A DNA stretch of 64,000 nt from Stagonosporopsis chrysanthemi. Its lineage: Eukaryota > Ascomycota > Dothideomycetes > Pleosporales > Didymellaceae. Positions 11,299-23,463 of this stretch are shown piece by piece (position 1 is the stretch's first letter; each line of letters starts with the position of its first letter). The notes under the pieces are model-generated. The model worked only from the letters and a program-made list of their open reading frames with translations, ran no database searches and was not told where the DNA came from. The stretch is taken from NCBI GenBank assembly GCA_022560025.1, contig JAFISE010000003.1:251262-315261 (forward strand), written 5' to 3'. A program made the translations under genes and the position numbers.

Positions 11299-14200
11299 AT
11301 GTTCTCCAACGCGCTGAAGTCGTTCCAGTCCAACATCTCGGGCAACTACACCCTCAGCCCCCAGCCCACGTCTTACTCGGGCCCATGGAAGATATACGAT
11401 GCGAAGAAGAAGTCGACCGGCAAGGCTGTCTCTGTCTTTGTCTTCGAGAAGAAGTCGCTGGAGCCGCCGGGCGGCGCAGGGCTCGGTGGGCGCTCCGGCG
11501 CGTCGCAGCTGAAGCGCGCGCATGAGGAGGTGGTTGAGAGACTGAAGAAGGAAGCTAGCTCACTGGCACGGCTACGACACCCCAGTATCCTGGAACTGGC
11601 TGAGCCAGTCGAGGAGACTCGTGGCGGTGGCCTGATGTTTGCTACGGAGCCTGTGACTGCATCCCTTGCCGGCCTGCTGCTGGAGAAGGACGAGCAAGAG
11701 AAGGCCGGGGGCGTAGGCGGTCGCCGGAGCCGCTATGTCATTGAGGAATCTGATGGCCAGAAACGAAGGCGGGAGCTTGAAATTGACGAACTGGAGATTC
11801 AAAAGGGGCTGCTACAGATTAGCAAAGGCTTGGAGTTCTTGCACGAGAGCGCTGGGTTGGTTCATGCCAACCTCACGCCGGATGCTATCTTCATCAATGC
11901 TAAAGTAGGTAATACCAATTCTTTTCTTCCACGTACTATGCTGATTGATGTGGCAGTCAGACTGGAAGATCTCAGGTCTCGGGTTCTCTACTCCCCCAGA
12001 GAACTCTACGAAGCCAACCTCCGTGACACCCATCTCCCTCTCCGAAGTTCTCAACTACGACGCTCGACTACCTAAATATGTTCAGCTTAACATCGACTAT
12101 ACCTCACCCGACTTCATCATGGATGGAAACGTTACACCAGCTGCGGACATGTTCAGTCTTGGTCTTATGATCATTGCGCTCTACAACTCTCCACACCAGA
12201 GTCCATTGGAGTTTAATGGGAGTATATCATCCTACAAGCGAGCATTCTCCTCGTCTTCATCAGTGCCGAATAGGAACAACAATTTCATGAGCTCGCAGTC
12301 ACTCCCACGGGACGTCGCGAATGGAGTACTCGACCGACTGATAACACGACGGCCTGCTCAACGACTAGATGCAAAGGAGTTCCAGCAAGCGCAGTATTTC
12401 GACAACATTCTTGTATCGACGATTCGATTTCTCGACTCCCTACCAGCGAAGACACCCAACGAGAAGTCGCAATTCATGCGAGGCTTGCCACGGATCTTGA
12501 ATCAATTCCCGAAGTCAGTGCTGGAGAAGAAGATCTTGCCGGCCTTACTTGAGGAGATGAAGGACCGCGAGCTTCTTACTTTAATTCTGCAGAATGTCTT
12601 CAAAATCATTACCATGTTACCGTCAGGCAAGCGGGCTTTCACCGAGAGGGTAATCCCGAAGTTGCGCGAAACGTTCTTGGGCGCTGCTACTTCTACTGCA
12701 CCGGGCGCGAAAGGCACGGCGCAAGAACGTGACAGCCTGAAGGAGGCGGGTTTGATGGTGTTGCTTGAAAACATCCAGGTCGCGGCAGACAACACAGGTG
12801 GCAAAGAGTTCAAAGACGACATTCTGCCAGTCATCAATTATGCGCTAGAGTCACCGACACATTCGCTGGTCGATGCAGCTCTGCGTACTCTACCAGTTGT
12901 TCTTCCAATCCTCGACTTCTCAACAACCAAGAACGAGCTCTTCCCAGTCATTGCGACCATTTTCGCGAAGACTAGCAGCATGGGCATCAAGATTCGCGGT
13001 TTGGAGGCGTTGAAATCCTTATGTGGTGGCGGCAATGACGATCAGAACGAATATCAGAGTGACGGTCTGACGGGTATGGTTGAGGCGCCTAAAGCGAAGA
13101 GCTCTACTGTCTCTATTCTGGACAAGTACACCATACAAGAGAAGGTCGTGCCGTTGCTTAGGGGCATCAAGACCAAGGAGCCTGCTGTCATGGTATGTCC
13201 CTTCCTTCGCTCAGTCAACATTCAGGCTAATTATAATATCAGATGGCTGCCCATGATGTCTTCAAAGCCATAGCACCGCAAGTCGATGGCGAATTCCTAG
13301 CTCTGGACATCCTTCCAATCCTGTGGCAGTTCAGTCTGGGACCGTTGCTCAATCTTCCGCAATTCCAGGCTTATATGACGTTGATCAAATCTACCTCAGC
13401 ACGCGTTGAGCAAGAACAGACACGGAAGTTGCAGGAATTGGGTGCTAGCAGCGCAACAGCAACTACACGAGACGCTTTCATGAGCTTCGGTGGCCCAACT
13501 GCATCGAATGGGTTCGAGTCATCAAACGGCGGCGACGATACGAACTTTGAAGCACTAGTACGAGGCAACCAGGGCGGCCCAACTGGCAGTTCAGATATGC
13601 TTGGGGGAGATGGTTGGACCAGTGCTCCAGCCAACGCTTCGGCGTCATCTTCCACCGTCCTACCTTCTAGACCTGTGAACCGGACGAACAATGCCTCACC
13701 TGCCCCGGCTACGTTCGCCTGGTCCACGCCACCTGTCTCTCCACCTCCGCAGACGAATTTTGTTGCACCTCAGGGAAATAGCAGAGCCATTGCGCCCGAC
13801 AGCAACTTCTCATCCCTCAACTCGTCTTTCCCAGCCATGAGTCCCTCCAACCCTGGCATCGGAAGTCCTACTTTTGCACAGCAACCAAGCACGCCTGCAA
13901 TGGGCATGAACAGTATGATGTCGCAACCGGCGAGGACGCCTTCGTACACAGCACCCAACGCCGGCATCGATTGGAGTAGAGCAAACAATTCTACTCCAAC
14001 ATGGGGTAGTTCTTCGACGACAAACACCATAGCGAGTGGCCTCTCAAGCTTCTCTGCCATCGCACCGCAATCCCAGCCTCAGCGCCAAAGCAACACTGCA
14101 AGCCCGTTCTCAGCGTTTAGCATTGCACCACCTCCTTCGAAGCCCATAAATACTGGGACATTTACCATAGCGCCACCTCCGAGCTTGGGAGCGAGCAATA

Positions 14201-14370
14201 GAAGTACAAGTGCAAGTGGTGGGCTGAGCATGAATAGCATGAACGGCATGAACGGTAGGAGTATGAACAGCATGGCTGCGCTGAGAGCGCAGACACAAAG
14301 CCAGCAGGGTCAGAGACAGCAAAATCAGACATCCACGAATTGGGGGAGTGGCAGTGACAGCTTGATATAG
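11299..14370 (+). CDS. SCY1-like (SCYL2/Ppk32-type) pseudokinase with HEAT repeats
   Basis: Three exons (11299-11904, 11957-13192, 13243-14370; introns 52 and 50 bp) encode 989 aa. Residues 1 to ~340 form a kinase fold with degenerate motifs. The catalytic loop reads VHANLTPDAIF instead of HRDLKPxN, and the DFG position reads GLG, so it is predicted to be inactive. A HEAT-like helical block follows (about 360-680; LPRILNQFPKSVLEKKILPALLEEM is cut short here to LPRILNQFPKSVLEKKI). The tail (~690-989) is rich in Ser, Thr, Asn and Pro. This is the SCYL2/Ppk32 arrangement. In animals the family works in clathrin-coated vesicle traffic at the trans-Golgi and endosomes, and a similar role here is inferred from the family. 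Confidence 0.9.
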
Positions 14371-15750
14371 TACAATAATTGCATGAGGTTTATGCGACCT
14401 TATACAAGCTTGCCATACCGATTACAGGCTTCTCAAAACAACGTGCACTTTGCGATCACGCAATACCATTCTTGAAGGCAGTAGCGCTCGGATTTTAGAT
14501 TCCGAACTCAACACATAGTGTCGCTGTTCAGGCCACCAACAGTAGAAGCAAAAGAGCAACCTGTCAGCCGCCCGCCATACGACGCTGCCCGCGCTACTTC
14601 GCAGATCTGCAATGCAGGCAGTCATCCGCGTAAAAAGTCCCCTCAGATCAGTGCATATCAGCTGGACCCTCATCTCGGGGCATCCAAGCTTATCAGGACG
14701 AAGGCTCAGAAAGCTTTCTCGACAAGCAAAATTTAAAGGCAACAGAATGTATTGCATTATTGGCGGAAGCTCATGTCGTAATCCCTTGGGGCGGATTGCG
14801 TGAGAAAAGCCAAGCTGCAACAACCGAGCGGCCCACAGCCTTGGTCGATGCTTGCGTCCCGCTTAGCTGTGCTTGGTCCGCGGCGTGGCCGCAACGTCAT
14901 GGTATCTCTCAACGTTCGTTTGGCTGGGGCGCACGCTGTGGCAATCACGAAGAGACGGGAGTTCCTGAGAAAACTGGGTTGCGGTACCACAGAAACCGGA
15001 TAGACTCCATGATAGATGTCAGAGTGGACCATTGTTATGGGTTCACGATGTTGCCTCGAATTGTGGCCTTGCCGGACGCCAGTAAAGCTCTGACTATTGG
15101 TCTACGTCACGCCAGCATTCATGATAGCCTGCTGGAAGCTGGGAGCATTGCCGCGCGAGACGGCACCGGTCAACCGAGATTTGGAGAATTGGGAGGACAA
15201 ACGAAAACTCAAATATTCAGGACGAATTCGAATCGCGGGCGACATTGAGCGAGCTTAGATCTGTTCGAGTCGTGGTGTAATTATGGACCCGGACGCTTGC
15301 TATGGTTCACATTTGATAGGTTGGTCGTACGAAGGAGGTAAGGCCGAACAGGGACGATCTCGTTGAACCCGCAACCAAACCCTGCACCTCGCTGCACAAT
15401 CCCAGGGTTCCGCCGTCCGGCCACAGCGACTTTCACCCCGCAGGATTCCTCTAGCGCCACTAGTATTCGTTCGCTCGCGCCGCAGCATCATCTCTAGCCA
15501 CGAGCCTTCGAACCGTGTGCCCCGTCCCATATTTAACTATCCCAACTCTCAACCTCTCCCTTCGGTTGTTCTCCTCTATCACTCGCCGTCCTAGATTGCG
15601 ATACCAAACGCAGCTTGAGACCATCTCACCTGCGCCTGAACCTGCACCACCTGCACTACCGACCAACAGCAAGTGGTTAATGAGCCCACAGTCAAGTGTC
15701 CGCCGTCGTTTTAGTTATACTCCCTACAAGAGGACGCTACGCTGTTTAAA
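14371..15750. other. Intergenic, 1.4 kb upstream of the amino-acid transporter
   Basis: Left end is the 3' UTR of the pseudokinase gene. The last ~250 bp before 15751 are pyrimidine-rich, as expected for a fungal promoter and leader. Opposing open frames at 14760-15248 (+) and 14757-15032 (-) have no recognisable protein features. Confidence 0.5.
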
Positions 15751-17428
15751 ATGGCGTTAGGACTATTCAGCTCGGCCAAAGAGGCCGATAGGAACTCTTC
15801 TACCGACGAAAAATACCACTCCAAGGACGCCGAACATGATCCAGCAAATATTGGCGCGGGGACCAACAGACTCGCTGACCCGGGCGCAAGGCGCGACCCT
15901 GAAATGGGTGTCGACAGCGACAGCGAGGCTAGCATTATTGGCAAGCAGATGGCCATGGAGGCTGACAATGCGATCAAGTACCGTAGTTGCAGCTGGCAGA
16001 AGGTATGTCCCCGGCGGGCGTGTACTGCGCATTGCTAATGGGGTCTTCAGACTGCGGCTCTGCTTTTCTCCGAGTATATCTGCCTGGCCATCATGTCGTT
16101 CCCCTGGTCGTACTCCATTCTCGGGCTCGTCCCAGGTGTAATCTTGACTGTCGTCATTGCTGGCTTGGTCCTCTACACTTCTTTGACGACTTGGTGAGTT
16201 GCAGTGGTTTTGTACGTTTTACAAACCTTCCTAATTTATTCAGGCACTTCTGCATGCGCCACCCGGAGATTCGCGATGTGTGTGATTTGGGCCAAATGAT
16301 CTTCTGGAATCAGAAATGGGCGTTCTACTTCACCGCGGTCATGTTCATCCTGAACAACACATTCATCATGGGTCTACATTGCCTTGTCGGCGCCAAGTGG
16401 TGGAACACCATCACTGGCCATGAGCTGTGCACCATTGGCTTTGCTGCAATCACCGCGATCATTTCGTTCATCGCCTCGCTCCCTAGGACCTTTTCGACGC
16501 TAGCGAAGATCGCGACCTTCTCCGCCCTGTTCACGTTTATCTCTGTCCTTCTGGCCGCGATTTTCTCCGGAATCGGCCAAAAGCCTGCAGGATACCCTAG
16601 TCTGGGCGAGCTTGAAGTGCACGCTGTTACTCCTTCTGGCACCACCTTTGTTGCCGGCATGAATGCGTTCATGAACATCAGTTACACCTTTATCGGACAA
16701 ATCACACTCCCGAGTTTCATCGCGGAGATGAAGAACCCCAAGGACTTCCCCAAGGCGCTCTGGTCCGTTACCATCGCCGAGATCATCGTGTTCAGCTGCG
16801 TTGGCGGTGTCGTGTACGCGTACACCGGAACAAACTACATGACCTCCCCCGCATTCGGCTCGATTGCGAACGAGGTGCACAAGAAAATCGCATTCACTTT
16901 CATGGTCCCGACTATCATCTTCTTGGGTGTGTTATACGCCTCGGTCTCTGCGCGATTCATCTTCTTCCGCATCTTTAACAACACGCGCCACATGGGCAAC
17001 CACACGGTTCTGGGTTGGGCCGCATGGGCCGGTATCCTTGCCGTTCTCTGGGTCCTTGCTTTCATCATTGCGGAGGTGATTCCCTTCTTCTCGGATTTGC
17101 TCTCGTTGATGAGCTCGTTATTCGACTCGTTCTTCGGGTTCATCTTCTGGGGCGTGGCTTATTTCCGCATGAGGAAGGAGACTTACGGCCCTAGGTTTTG
17201 GGCAGTGCGTGGCATTAGAGGATGGGCAGGCTTCATCTTTAATGTTGTTCTCTGTCTGATCGGTCTCTTGTTCTTGAGCGCGGGCACTTACGCAACCGTC
17301 CAGTCCATCATTGATGGCTACAAAGGTACGCTTTTCTTATCTTCTCCGCAAGCGATTTGTAAGACTAACATGAATTTACAGCCGAGAACTTTGGTGGACC
17401 ATTCAGCTGCGCAGACAATGGTCTGTAA
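15751..17428 (+). CDS. Neutral amino-acid transporter, Mtr-type (AAAP family)
   Basis: Plasma-membrane amino-acid/proton symporter of the Aa_trans (AAAP) family, similar to Neurospora N-system transporter Mtr, which takes up neutral aliphatic and aromatic amino acids. Four exons (15751-16002, 16051-16193, 16244-17325, 17382-17428; introns 48, 50 and 56 bp) give 507 aa. A charged cytosolic N-terminus of ~80 residues is followed by about 11 hydrophobic segments. Motifs fitting the family include SFPWSYSILGLVPG, RHPEIRDVCDLGQ and SYTFIGQITLPSFIAEMKNP. The last exon is only 47 nt and ends FSCADNGL, a tail shared with Mtr-like proteins. The substrate is inferred from family only. Confidence 0.92.
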
Positions 17429-17775
17429 GTAGTGTTATCTTCACATTTGCTTCATGTTTCTACCGGTAATTCAAAAATGGCGTATTCGGATACGACTTGG
17501 GATATCACGGACGGGAAAATAACATCATAATGAGTACAATACAAATATATGCAACTCTTGGACAGTAATCACACAATTGGGTCAATTGCCGAGTCCACGT
17601 GTGATTGTCGCTGCAGGGCGTTCATTCCGGCTCGGTAAAGCTCGAGAAGCTATGACGTTTTCGCGTACGGCACAAGCAGACATGTTAACATCCCACCAAC
17701 CTCGTCCAACTCTGCTTCGTTACATACTCAAGCCCGACATTTGTTTCCACCAGCGTTCTTACACATTTCGCCATT
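17429..17775. other. Short intergenic gap, transporter / opi3
   Basis: About 350 bp between two genes on the same strand. It should hold a 3' UTR and the opi3 promoter. Nothing else was seen. Confidence 0.5.
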
Positions 17776-18634
17776 ATGTTCGACAACATTAACTTTAGCC
17801 AAGGCTCGCTGTGGAGTAAGCTTCCTACCTTGGGTCGAGTCACAATACTAGGAATCTGACGGTAAACAGTCTCTGCGTTCAGTATCCTGTTCAACCCTAC
17901 ATTCTGGAAGTGAGTGCGAGGCAGATAAGTGCACGTTTTTGAGCCATGCTGACATGTGTATCAGTATCGCAGCACAAGCAGGTACAGCCCCACTCGCACC
18001 GCGACCTCGCTTCCATCGATACAGCTTCGATGGGAACCGAGAGTACCCAAAACAATATCTAACGATGACCAGAGTACAATGGCAGGGCTCTCACAAATCT
18101 CTTCGGTGGCAACGGCCGCTACGGATGCTACGCCCTCGCCGTGAGCATCTTCTCCCTCGGTATCTTCAGAGACTACCTGTACGATTCCTCGCCCGCTCCC
18201 CCGCCTTTCTCAGGCATGACACTGACACACCAGCTAGCTACAACGAGGCCCTCGCCGACCAGCCCACCTCCCCGCTCCTCCAGACCCCCCTCATCAAATA
18301 CGCCGCTATCCCGCTCTTCCTCACTGGCAACACACTCGTCCTGACTTCGATGTGGGCGCTCGGCGTCACAGGAACGTATCTCGGCGACTACTTTGGCATC
18401 TTGATGGATGCACCGGTGACATCCTTCCCGTTCAACGTGTCCGATGCGCCCATGTACCACGGCTCGACATTGAGCTTCCTTGCCACAGCGCTGTGGTATG
18501 GCAAGCCTGCGGGATTGCTGCTGACGGGTATTGTTGCCGCGGCGTACGCTGTCGCGCGCCGCTTCGAAGACCCCTTCACCGCGATGATCTACCAGAAGAG
18601 GGACGAGGAGAGAAAGAGGGGAAAGAAGGCGTAG
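17776..18634 (+). CDS. opi3: Phosphatidyl-N-methylethanolamine N-methyltransferase (Opi3/Pem2 type)
   Basis: ER membrane enzyme that transfers methyl groups from S-adenosylmethionine in the last two steps from phosphatidylethanolamine to phosphatidylcholine. Five exons: 17776-17815, 17870-17909, 17965-18042, 18086-18178 and 18238-18634, giving 215 aa in one frame. Recognisable pieces are SILFNPTFWN, LTNLFGG, YGCYALAVSIFSLGI, SSMWALG-like TSMWALGVTGTYLGDY, the SAM-binding ILMDAPV..FPFN..MYHGSTLSFL region and FEDPFT near the C-terminus. Exon 3 is less sure: it adds about 17 residues (GTAPLAPRPRFHRYSFD) between FWN and LTNLFGG that family members normally lack. No alternative splicing that I tried removes it and keeps the frame. 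Identity is secure; the exon 3 boundaries are not. Confidence 0.85.
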
Positions 18635-19399
18635 GTCTTGAGGCGTTCACACGTCCACTGCCTTTGGCCGCATTGAAGGCACATGCTGGGCACGCGTCGA
18701 AGGCAGAAGAAACAACACATGTTCCGGAGGCGTACAACTCCACCTAGAGATGTGCGACGAGGTGACGATAAAAGGTGACGACACCAGATGGTGGTGAAGA
18801 GTTCAACACGGCAGCTCAGCACAGCAGCAGTGTTTGAAGGCGACTTGTCGAGGTTCAACAGCCGGCAGCCAGAAAAGTAGATACAGCATTGAGAACATAT
18901 TGACACGTTTACGACAGCTCAAGCCCAAAGCGACAACTCCCCATGCGACACTCCTCTCCTTTGAACTCCGAGGTAAGATATTTGAAGTGACTTCTTCTAT
19001 CATTGTCCGTTGTGAGTCTTCCAAGTGAAGAAGTTTGAATTGATTTCACGAATTGTACATACAGCACGAAGACTCAGCATTTCATTCTAAACTTGTTCAA
19101 ATTGTGCAGTTTCATGCCTTTCCTTTTTATCTTTTAGTTTCACTTTTCACACAAGGCAATTGAAGAATGAAGTTATTGAACAATTAAATGTAGTCTTTTG
19201 CATTAACAAGAATCGCTCTGGCGCCAATGTGATCATGCTACGACCTCGGCTCGTCTTGACAGTGACAAGAAACCATCCGTCAACAACACGCCAGATACGC
19301 AGCTATGATGCCCCAAGCATGAAACAAAAGGTGGCAATATCGACTTTCTAGCAGAGCTGAGCTACTTGCACTAGCTTAGCGTTCGTACCGAAAGCGTAT
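18635..19399. other. Convergent 3' region, opi3 / beta-tubulin
   Basis: About 770 bp between converging genes, becoming AT-rich from about 19020. It is consistent with the 3' UTRs of both genes. No supported gene. Confidence 0.5.
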
Positions 19400-20976
19400 T
19401 TACTCCTCGGCCTCGAGAGGAGCCTCCTCATCATACTCCTCCTCAGCATCGGAGACGGAAGCCTCCTGGTACTGCTGGTACTCGGAGACCAAGTCGTTCA
19501 TGTTGGACTCAGCCTCAGTGAACTCCATCTCGTCCATACCCTCGCCAGTGTACCAATGCAAGAAAGCCTTGCGCCTGAACATGGCAGTGAACTGGTCACC
19601 GACACGCTTGAAGAGCTCCTGGATGGAGGTCGAGTTACCGACGAAAGTGGAGGACATCTTCAGGCCGCGGGGAGGAACAGAGCAGAGCGCGGTCTGGACG
19701 TTGTTGGGGATCCACTCAACGAAGTAAGAGGAGTTCTTGTTCTGGACGTTGCGCATCTGATCCTCGACCTCCTTCATGGAGACCTTACCGCGGAAGTAGG
19801 CGGAGCAGGTAAGGTAACGACCGTTGCGGAAGTCAGAAGCAGCCATCATGTTCTTGGGGTCGAACATCTGCTGGGTGAGCTCGGGGACGGTGACGGCGCG
19901 GAAGGAGTGGGCGCCACGGCTGGTCAGAGGAGCAAAACCGACCATGAAGAAATGGAGACGAGGGAAGGGAACCATGTTGACAGCCAACTTCCTCAGGTCA
20001 GAGTTAAGCTGACCAGGGAAACGCAGGCAGGTGGTAACACCAGACATGACCGCAGAGACGAGGTGGTTCAGGTCACCGTAGGAGGGGTTGTTGAGCTTGA
20101 GAGTCCTCATGCAGATGTCGTAGAGGGCCTCGTTGTCGATACAGAAGGTCTCGTCAGAGTTCTCAACAAGCTGATGGATGGAGAGGGTGGCGTTGTAGGG
20201 CTCGACAACGGTGTCAGAGACCTTGGGGGAGGGCACGACGGAGAAGGTGGCCATCATGCGGTCGGGGAACTCCTCACGGATCTTGGAGATCAGCAGAGTA
20301 CCCATACCAGCACCAGTTCCACCACCGAGGGAGTGGGTGATCTGGAAACCCTGAAGGCAGTCGCAGCCCTCGGCCTCGCGACGGACGACGTCGAGAACCT
20401 GGTCGACGAGCTCGGCACCCTCGGTGTAGTGACCCTTCGCCCAGTTGTTACCAGCACCAGACTGGCCGAAGACGAAGTTGTCGGGACGGAAGAGCTGACC
20501 GAAGGGGCCGGCGCGGACAGCGTCCATTGTACCGGGCTCCAAATCGACGAGGACGGCACGGGGAACGAACTTGTTGCCAGAGGCCTGCAAGCGGTCAGCA
20601 CTCGCAGTCCGTCGAAGGAAAGCGTGTCATTTCTAGTACCTCGTTGAAGTAGACGTTCATGCGCTCGAGCTGGAGGTCCGAAGTGCCATTGTAGACACCG
20701 GAGCCGTCGAGGCCATGCTCGCCGGAGATGGTCTGCCAGAAAGCAGCACCGATTTGGTTACCCTGTCCATTGTAAGCTGGTGTCGACAAGCAAAGGTAGT
20801 AGAGGTGTACTTACGCACTGACCGGTCTGGAGGTGAACCTGTTGCGCGAAGAGCAGACGTTAGCTGTTGTTTCATCCAATGTTGTGCTGCCTCCAGGAGA
20901 ACGCGGGGTTTTGTTGACGCTCAGGAGGCGCGCCACAATCGCGACCTGGGACGGAACGACGTACAATCTCACGCAT
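19400..20976 (-). CDS. TUB2: Beta-tubulin
   Basis: Beta subunit of the microtubule dimer. Exons on the minus strand are 20965-20976 (12 nt, MREI), 20815-20838 (24 nt, VHLQTGQC), 20640-20762 and 19400-20584. Introns are 126, 52 and 55 bp. The product is exactly 447 aa, the normal length. It shows the GTP-binding signature GGGTGAGMG, the N-terminal autoregulatory MREI and an acidic C-terminal tail (EEEYDEEAPLEAEE). Residues linked to benzimidazole resistance in other fungi are in the sensitive state: H6, Y50, F167, E198, F200, L240 and M257. The two tiny 5' exons follow the layout known for Pezizomycotina beta-tubulins. Codon use is strongly biased, as expected for a highly expressed gene. Confidence 0.98.
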
Positions 20977-21432
20977 GTTGGCGGTTGGTGTGGGTAATGG
21001 GAGCTACGGAAGCTGAGGATGTGAGAAGCTGGGTAGAGGCTGGCGGTTGTGCGGGTGGAGAGCGAGGAGGAGCAGAAGAGCGGTCAATCCTAGAAGTTGT
21101 TGTCGGTTAGCCTTAGCGCCGGTCTGTGCCTCTCTAGCGTGTTTACTGCGTGAAGGCAACTACAAAACAGTACTACAAACATTGTGAGTGGGAAAAGAGG
21201 GGTAACAACATGCAATTGTGTGATCTGAACATTATTCGTGAATCTATGCCTGCTTCTCCTGTGCTGCTTGGACGCATTAGATGCAGACGTGCGCTGTGGA
21301 AGGCGCTTCGCCAGGTTCGGTAATGGCTCAGGAGTTCCTTCCTGCTCAGCAGCCCCACCACAGCTTTCCAGGCACGACGCAACACACCATTCAGAAATAG
21401 CCTATCATTATGTGAGACAGCAATCCGTTCAT
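20977..21432. promoter_or_regulatory. Beta-tubulin upstream region / ceramidase 3' region
   Basis: About 460 bp. It holds the beta-tubulin promoter and leader, and the right end is the 3' UTR of the ceramidase gene, which runs in the same direction. No further gene was seen. Confidence 0.5.
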
Positions 21433-22546
21433 TCACGACGTCTTTTTAACGGCGCCGTTCGCAGATGTGCTCGCCTTCACAACTTCAGGCATGGTGACCC
21501 AGTTTGGCCAGTACAGTTCGTACTCATCATGTCTGTAGTTCAGACAGTGCCTTAGCCAGATGCCCCAGACGATGTAGAAGTACGCGCCTGTTCCCGTCAT
21601 GAGATGCCTACAGCTGTCAGTATTTTGAACTTGATGATGTGGAGTATGCTTACCACCAGCCGTGACCTTCAAGCAGGAACCCCCAAGGCATGCCAATTTC
21701 GTGCCGCCACTTCCTCAACCTTGAGCAATGCTCGTTATCGATGTGCCAAAGGGCGAATCCGCCCAAGAAGATGCTCAGGCCTGACACAATCATCTTCCAC
21801 ATCGTGCGCAGAATCTCTTGGTCCCTGATATCTTCGCGCTTTCTGACAGCCTCCGTGGCCCTGTCAGGTCGCGGATTCAGCGCTTTCCTCTCCTCTGACT
21901 TGAAGCGCGGCCGGATGGCAACCTCCATCATGTACATGGCACGGAACAAGACGATGGCCGTCAGCAATGCATATACGTTCTGATGGAATGCAGGATCCTG
22001 GATGTGGTGATAGTACAGTGTGACGAATAGAGCCAGAGATACCAGTCCTATACCGAGGAAGGTTGAGTATCTTGCGGACTTTCCATATGAAAATGTTGCA
22101 AAGCACATCAGACAGGTCGTGTAGATCATCGAGAGCTCGTCTACAAGCTGCATGGGGTCTAAGAAGGTCAGCCGAGAAGAACATTGAAAGAATGACTGTG
22201 GCGTACATTTCAGAGTCGCATGGAAGAGGAAACTGCCAGTTCCCACCAGGACGTAGCCTATGAAGGCGACTAAGAAGACGGTGTCATGCCCGTATTTGAG
22301 GCAATTCCGGATGCCTTTGCTTGCAAGGTACATGAACAGCAGGTTGGTCAGCGTATTGATGATTTCTGCAGCATACGCGGTAACGACATAGTTCTGTGCA
22401 TTCATCAGTAACAGACAGAGCCGTGCATACCATTCATTTCAACTCACCTCTTCGCACCAGTCCAATGTCGACGTCACCGGGCTCCAGTAGCCATCCTGCT
22501 CTGGTGGGTATGCAAGGCTTGGAAGCCAAGAGAATAGCGCAGCCAT
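21433..22546 (-). CDS. ypc1: Alkaline ceramidase (Ypc1/Ydc1/ACER family)
   Basis: ER/Golgi membrane amidase of the CREST superfamily that splits ceramides into a sphingoid base and a fatty acid. Four exons (22448-22546, 22207-22393, 21654-22158, 21433-21607; introns 54, 48 and 46 bp) encode 321 aa. The N-terminus carries the family pattern YW-S-P-TSTLDWCEENY. The presumed metal and catalytic residues are kept: the Ser and His in GTGSFLFHATLKYP, the Asp in QLVDELSMIY, and the His pair in EGHGWWHLMTG. Seven or so hydrophobic segments are visible. Both internal joins recreate conserved motifs (ATLK-YPMQ and GWW-HLM), so the exon structure is firm. Substrate preference (phyto- or dihydroceramide) cannot be read from sequence. 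Confidence 0.94.
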
Positions 22547-22976
22547 GTTGGTGCAAATGAATCTCGCGGAAAGACTTTTGATACAGTGTATGAGGCTTGT
22601 CAGCCCTACAAATCATTTGATTCAAGCCCGGACGCCTCGGATGTCGGATTGCTGAGCGTGCCGTTGGCGAAAGGTCGTCATGCTTAATCGATAGGCTAGT
22701 TGCAAGGCAGCATCGCAGACAACGAGCGGCAGTTGACTCCAGGGCTTGAAGAGGCGATATTCGAGAAGTGATCTGCCTGATTTTGGTAGAATGACTGAAT
22801 AATTACCTGGCTTGACTTTGGGAAGGCTGATGTTGTTTGTTATGTCTGCGGGCAAGCAGTGCCTGCCAATCAGAGAAAAGGACAGGGATCTCGAACCGAG
22901 AGGCTTGACCCTGGCACTGGCGTTGCCTCCAGTACGCCCACGCACCATCAACAAGACTCCAATCAAGTAACACAAG
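22547..22976. promoter_or_regulatory. Bidirectional promoter, ceramidase / prefoldin 1
   Basis: A 430-bp gap between divergent start codons, presumably carrying both promoters. No gene was seen. Confidence 0.55.
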
Positions 22977-23463
22977 ATGTCGGGGCAAAATGAAGCGTTA
23001 CAGAAGGTGTGTTTGTGCCGGGCCGGTTGATATTGATCTTGTAGCTGATGCCCGCAGATGCTGCAGGAAATTAGCCAAAAAAAGGCTTTCGCCGAACAGC
23101 AGCTTCTGATTGTTCGCCAGCAAAAGGCCGCGCGCACACGAGAAGGCCGCATGCTACAGTTGACATCGGCTGAGGTCTCATCATTGCCTGCAGATACGAA
23201 GGTATACGAGGGTGTGGGTAAAATGTAAGTTGAAAACACAGAAGTGATTGATGCACAAACCCCCACTTCTACATCCAATAACACATTCTGATTGCTGTAG
23301 GTTTGTCTGCACGCCCATTCCAGACGTGCAGAAGCGTCTAGAGACTGAAGAGAAGGCAATGAAGGCCGAGATGACAAATTTGGACAAGAAGGAGGACTAC
23401 CTAGAAATGACCTACAAGAACAGTAAGAACGCTATTGAAGAGGCGCTCAAGAGGCAGGGCTGA
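22977..23463 (+). CDS. pfd1: Prefoldin subunit 1
   Basis: Beta-type subunit of the hexameric prefoldin (GimC) chaperone, which hands unfolded tubulin and actin to the CCT chaperonin. Exons 22977-23006, 23058-23224 and 23301-23463 (introns 51 and 76 bp) give 119 aa, the usual size. The layout is an N-terminal helix (KKAFAEQQLLIVRQQK), the hairpin region with the diagnostic YEGVGKMFV, and a C-terminal coiled-coil helix ending LKRQG. The first exon encodes only MSGQNEALQK. Its client beta-tubulin is encoded about 2 kb away, which I take as coincidence. Confidence 0.92.

Noticed and set aside
14760..15248. 162-codon plus-strand frame between pseudokinase and transporter
   Set aside because: Opposed by a frame of similar quality on the other strand, with no motif and no splice signals.
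19556..20647. 363-codon open frame antisense to beta-tubulin
   Set aside because: It mirrors the coding exon of a strongly codon-biased gene, where C-ending codons keep an antisense frame free of stops. The translation is low-complexity Glu/Val/Gly without family features.
22622..23377. 251-codon minus-strand frame over the prefoldin gene
   Set aside because: It covers introns and exons of prefoldin 1 alike and has no recognisable protein character.
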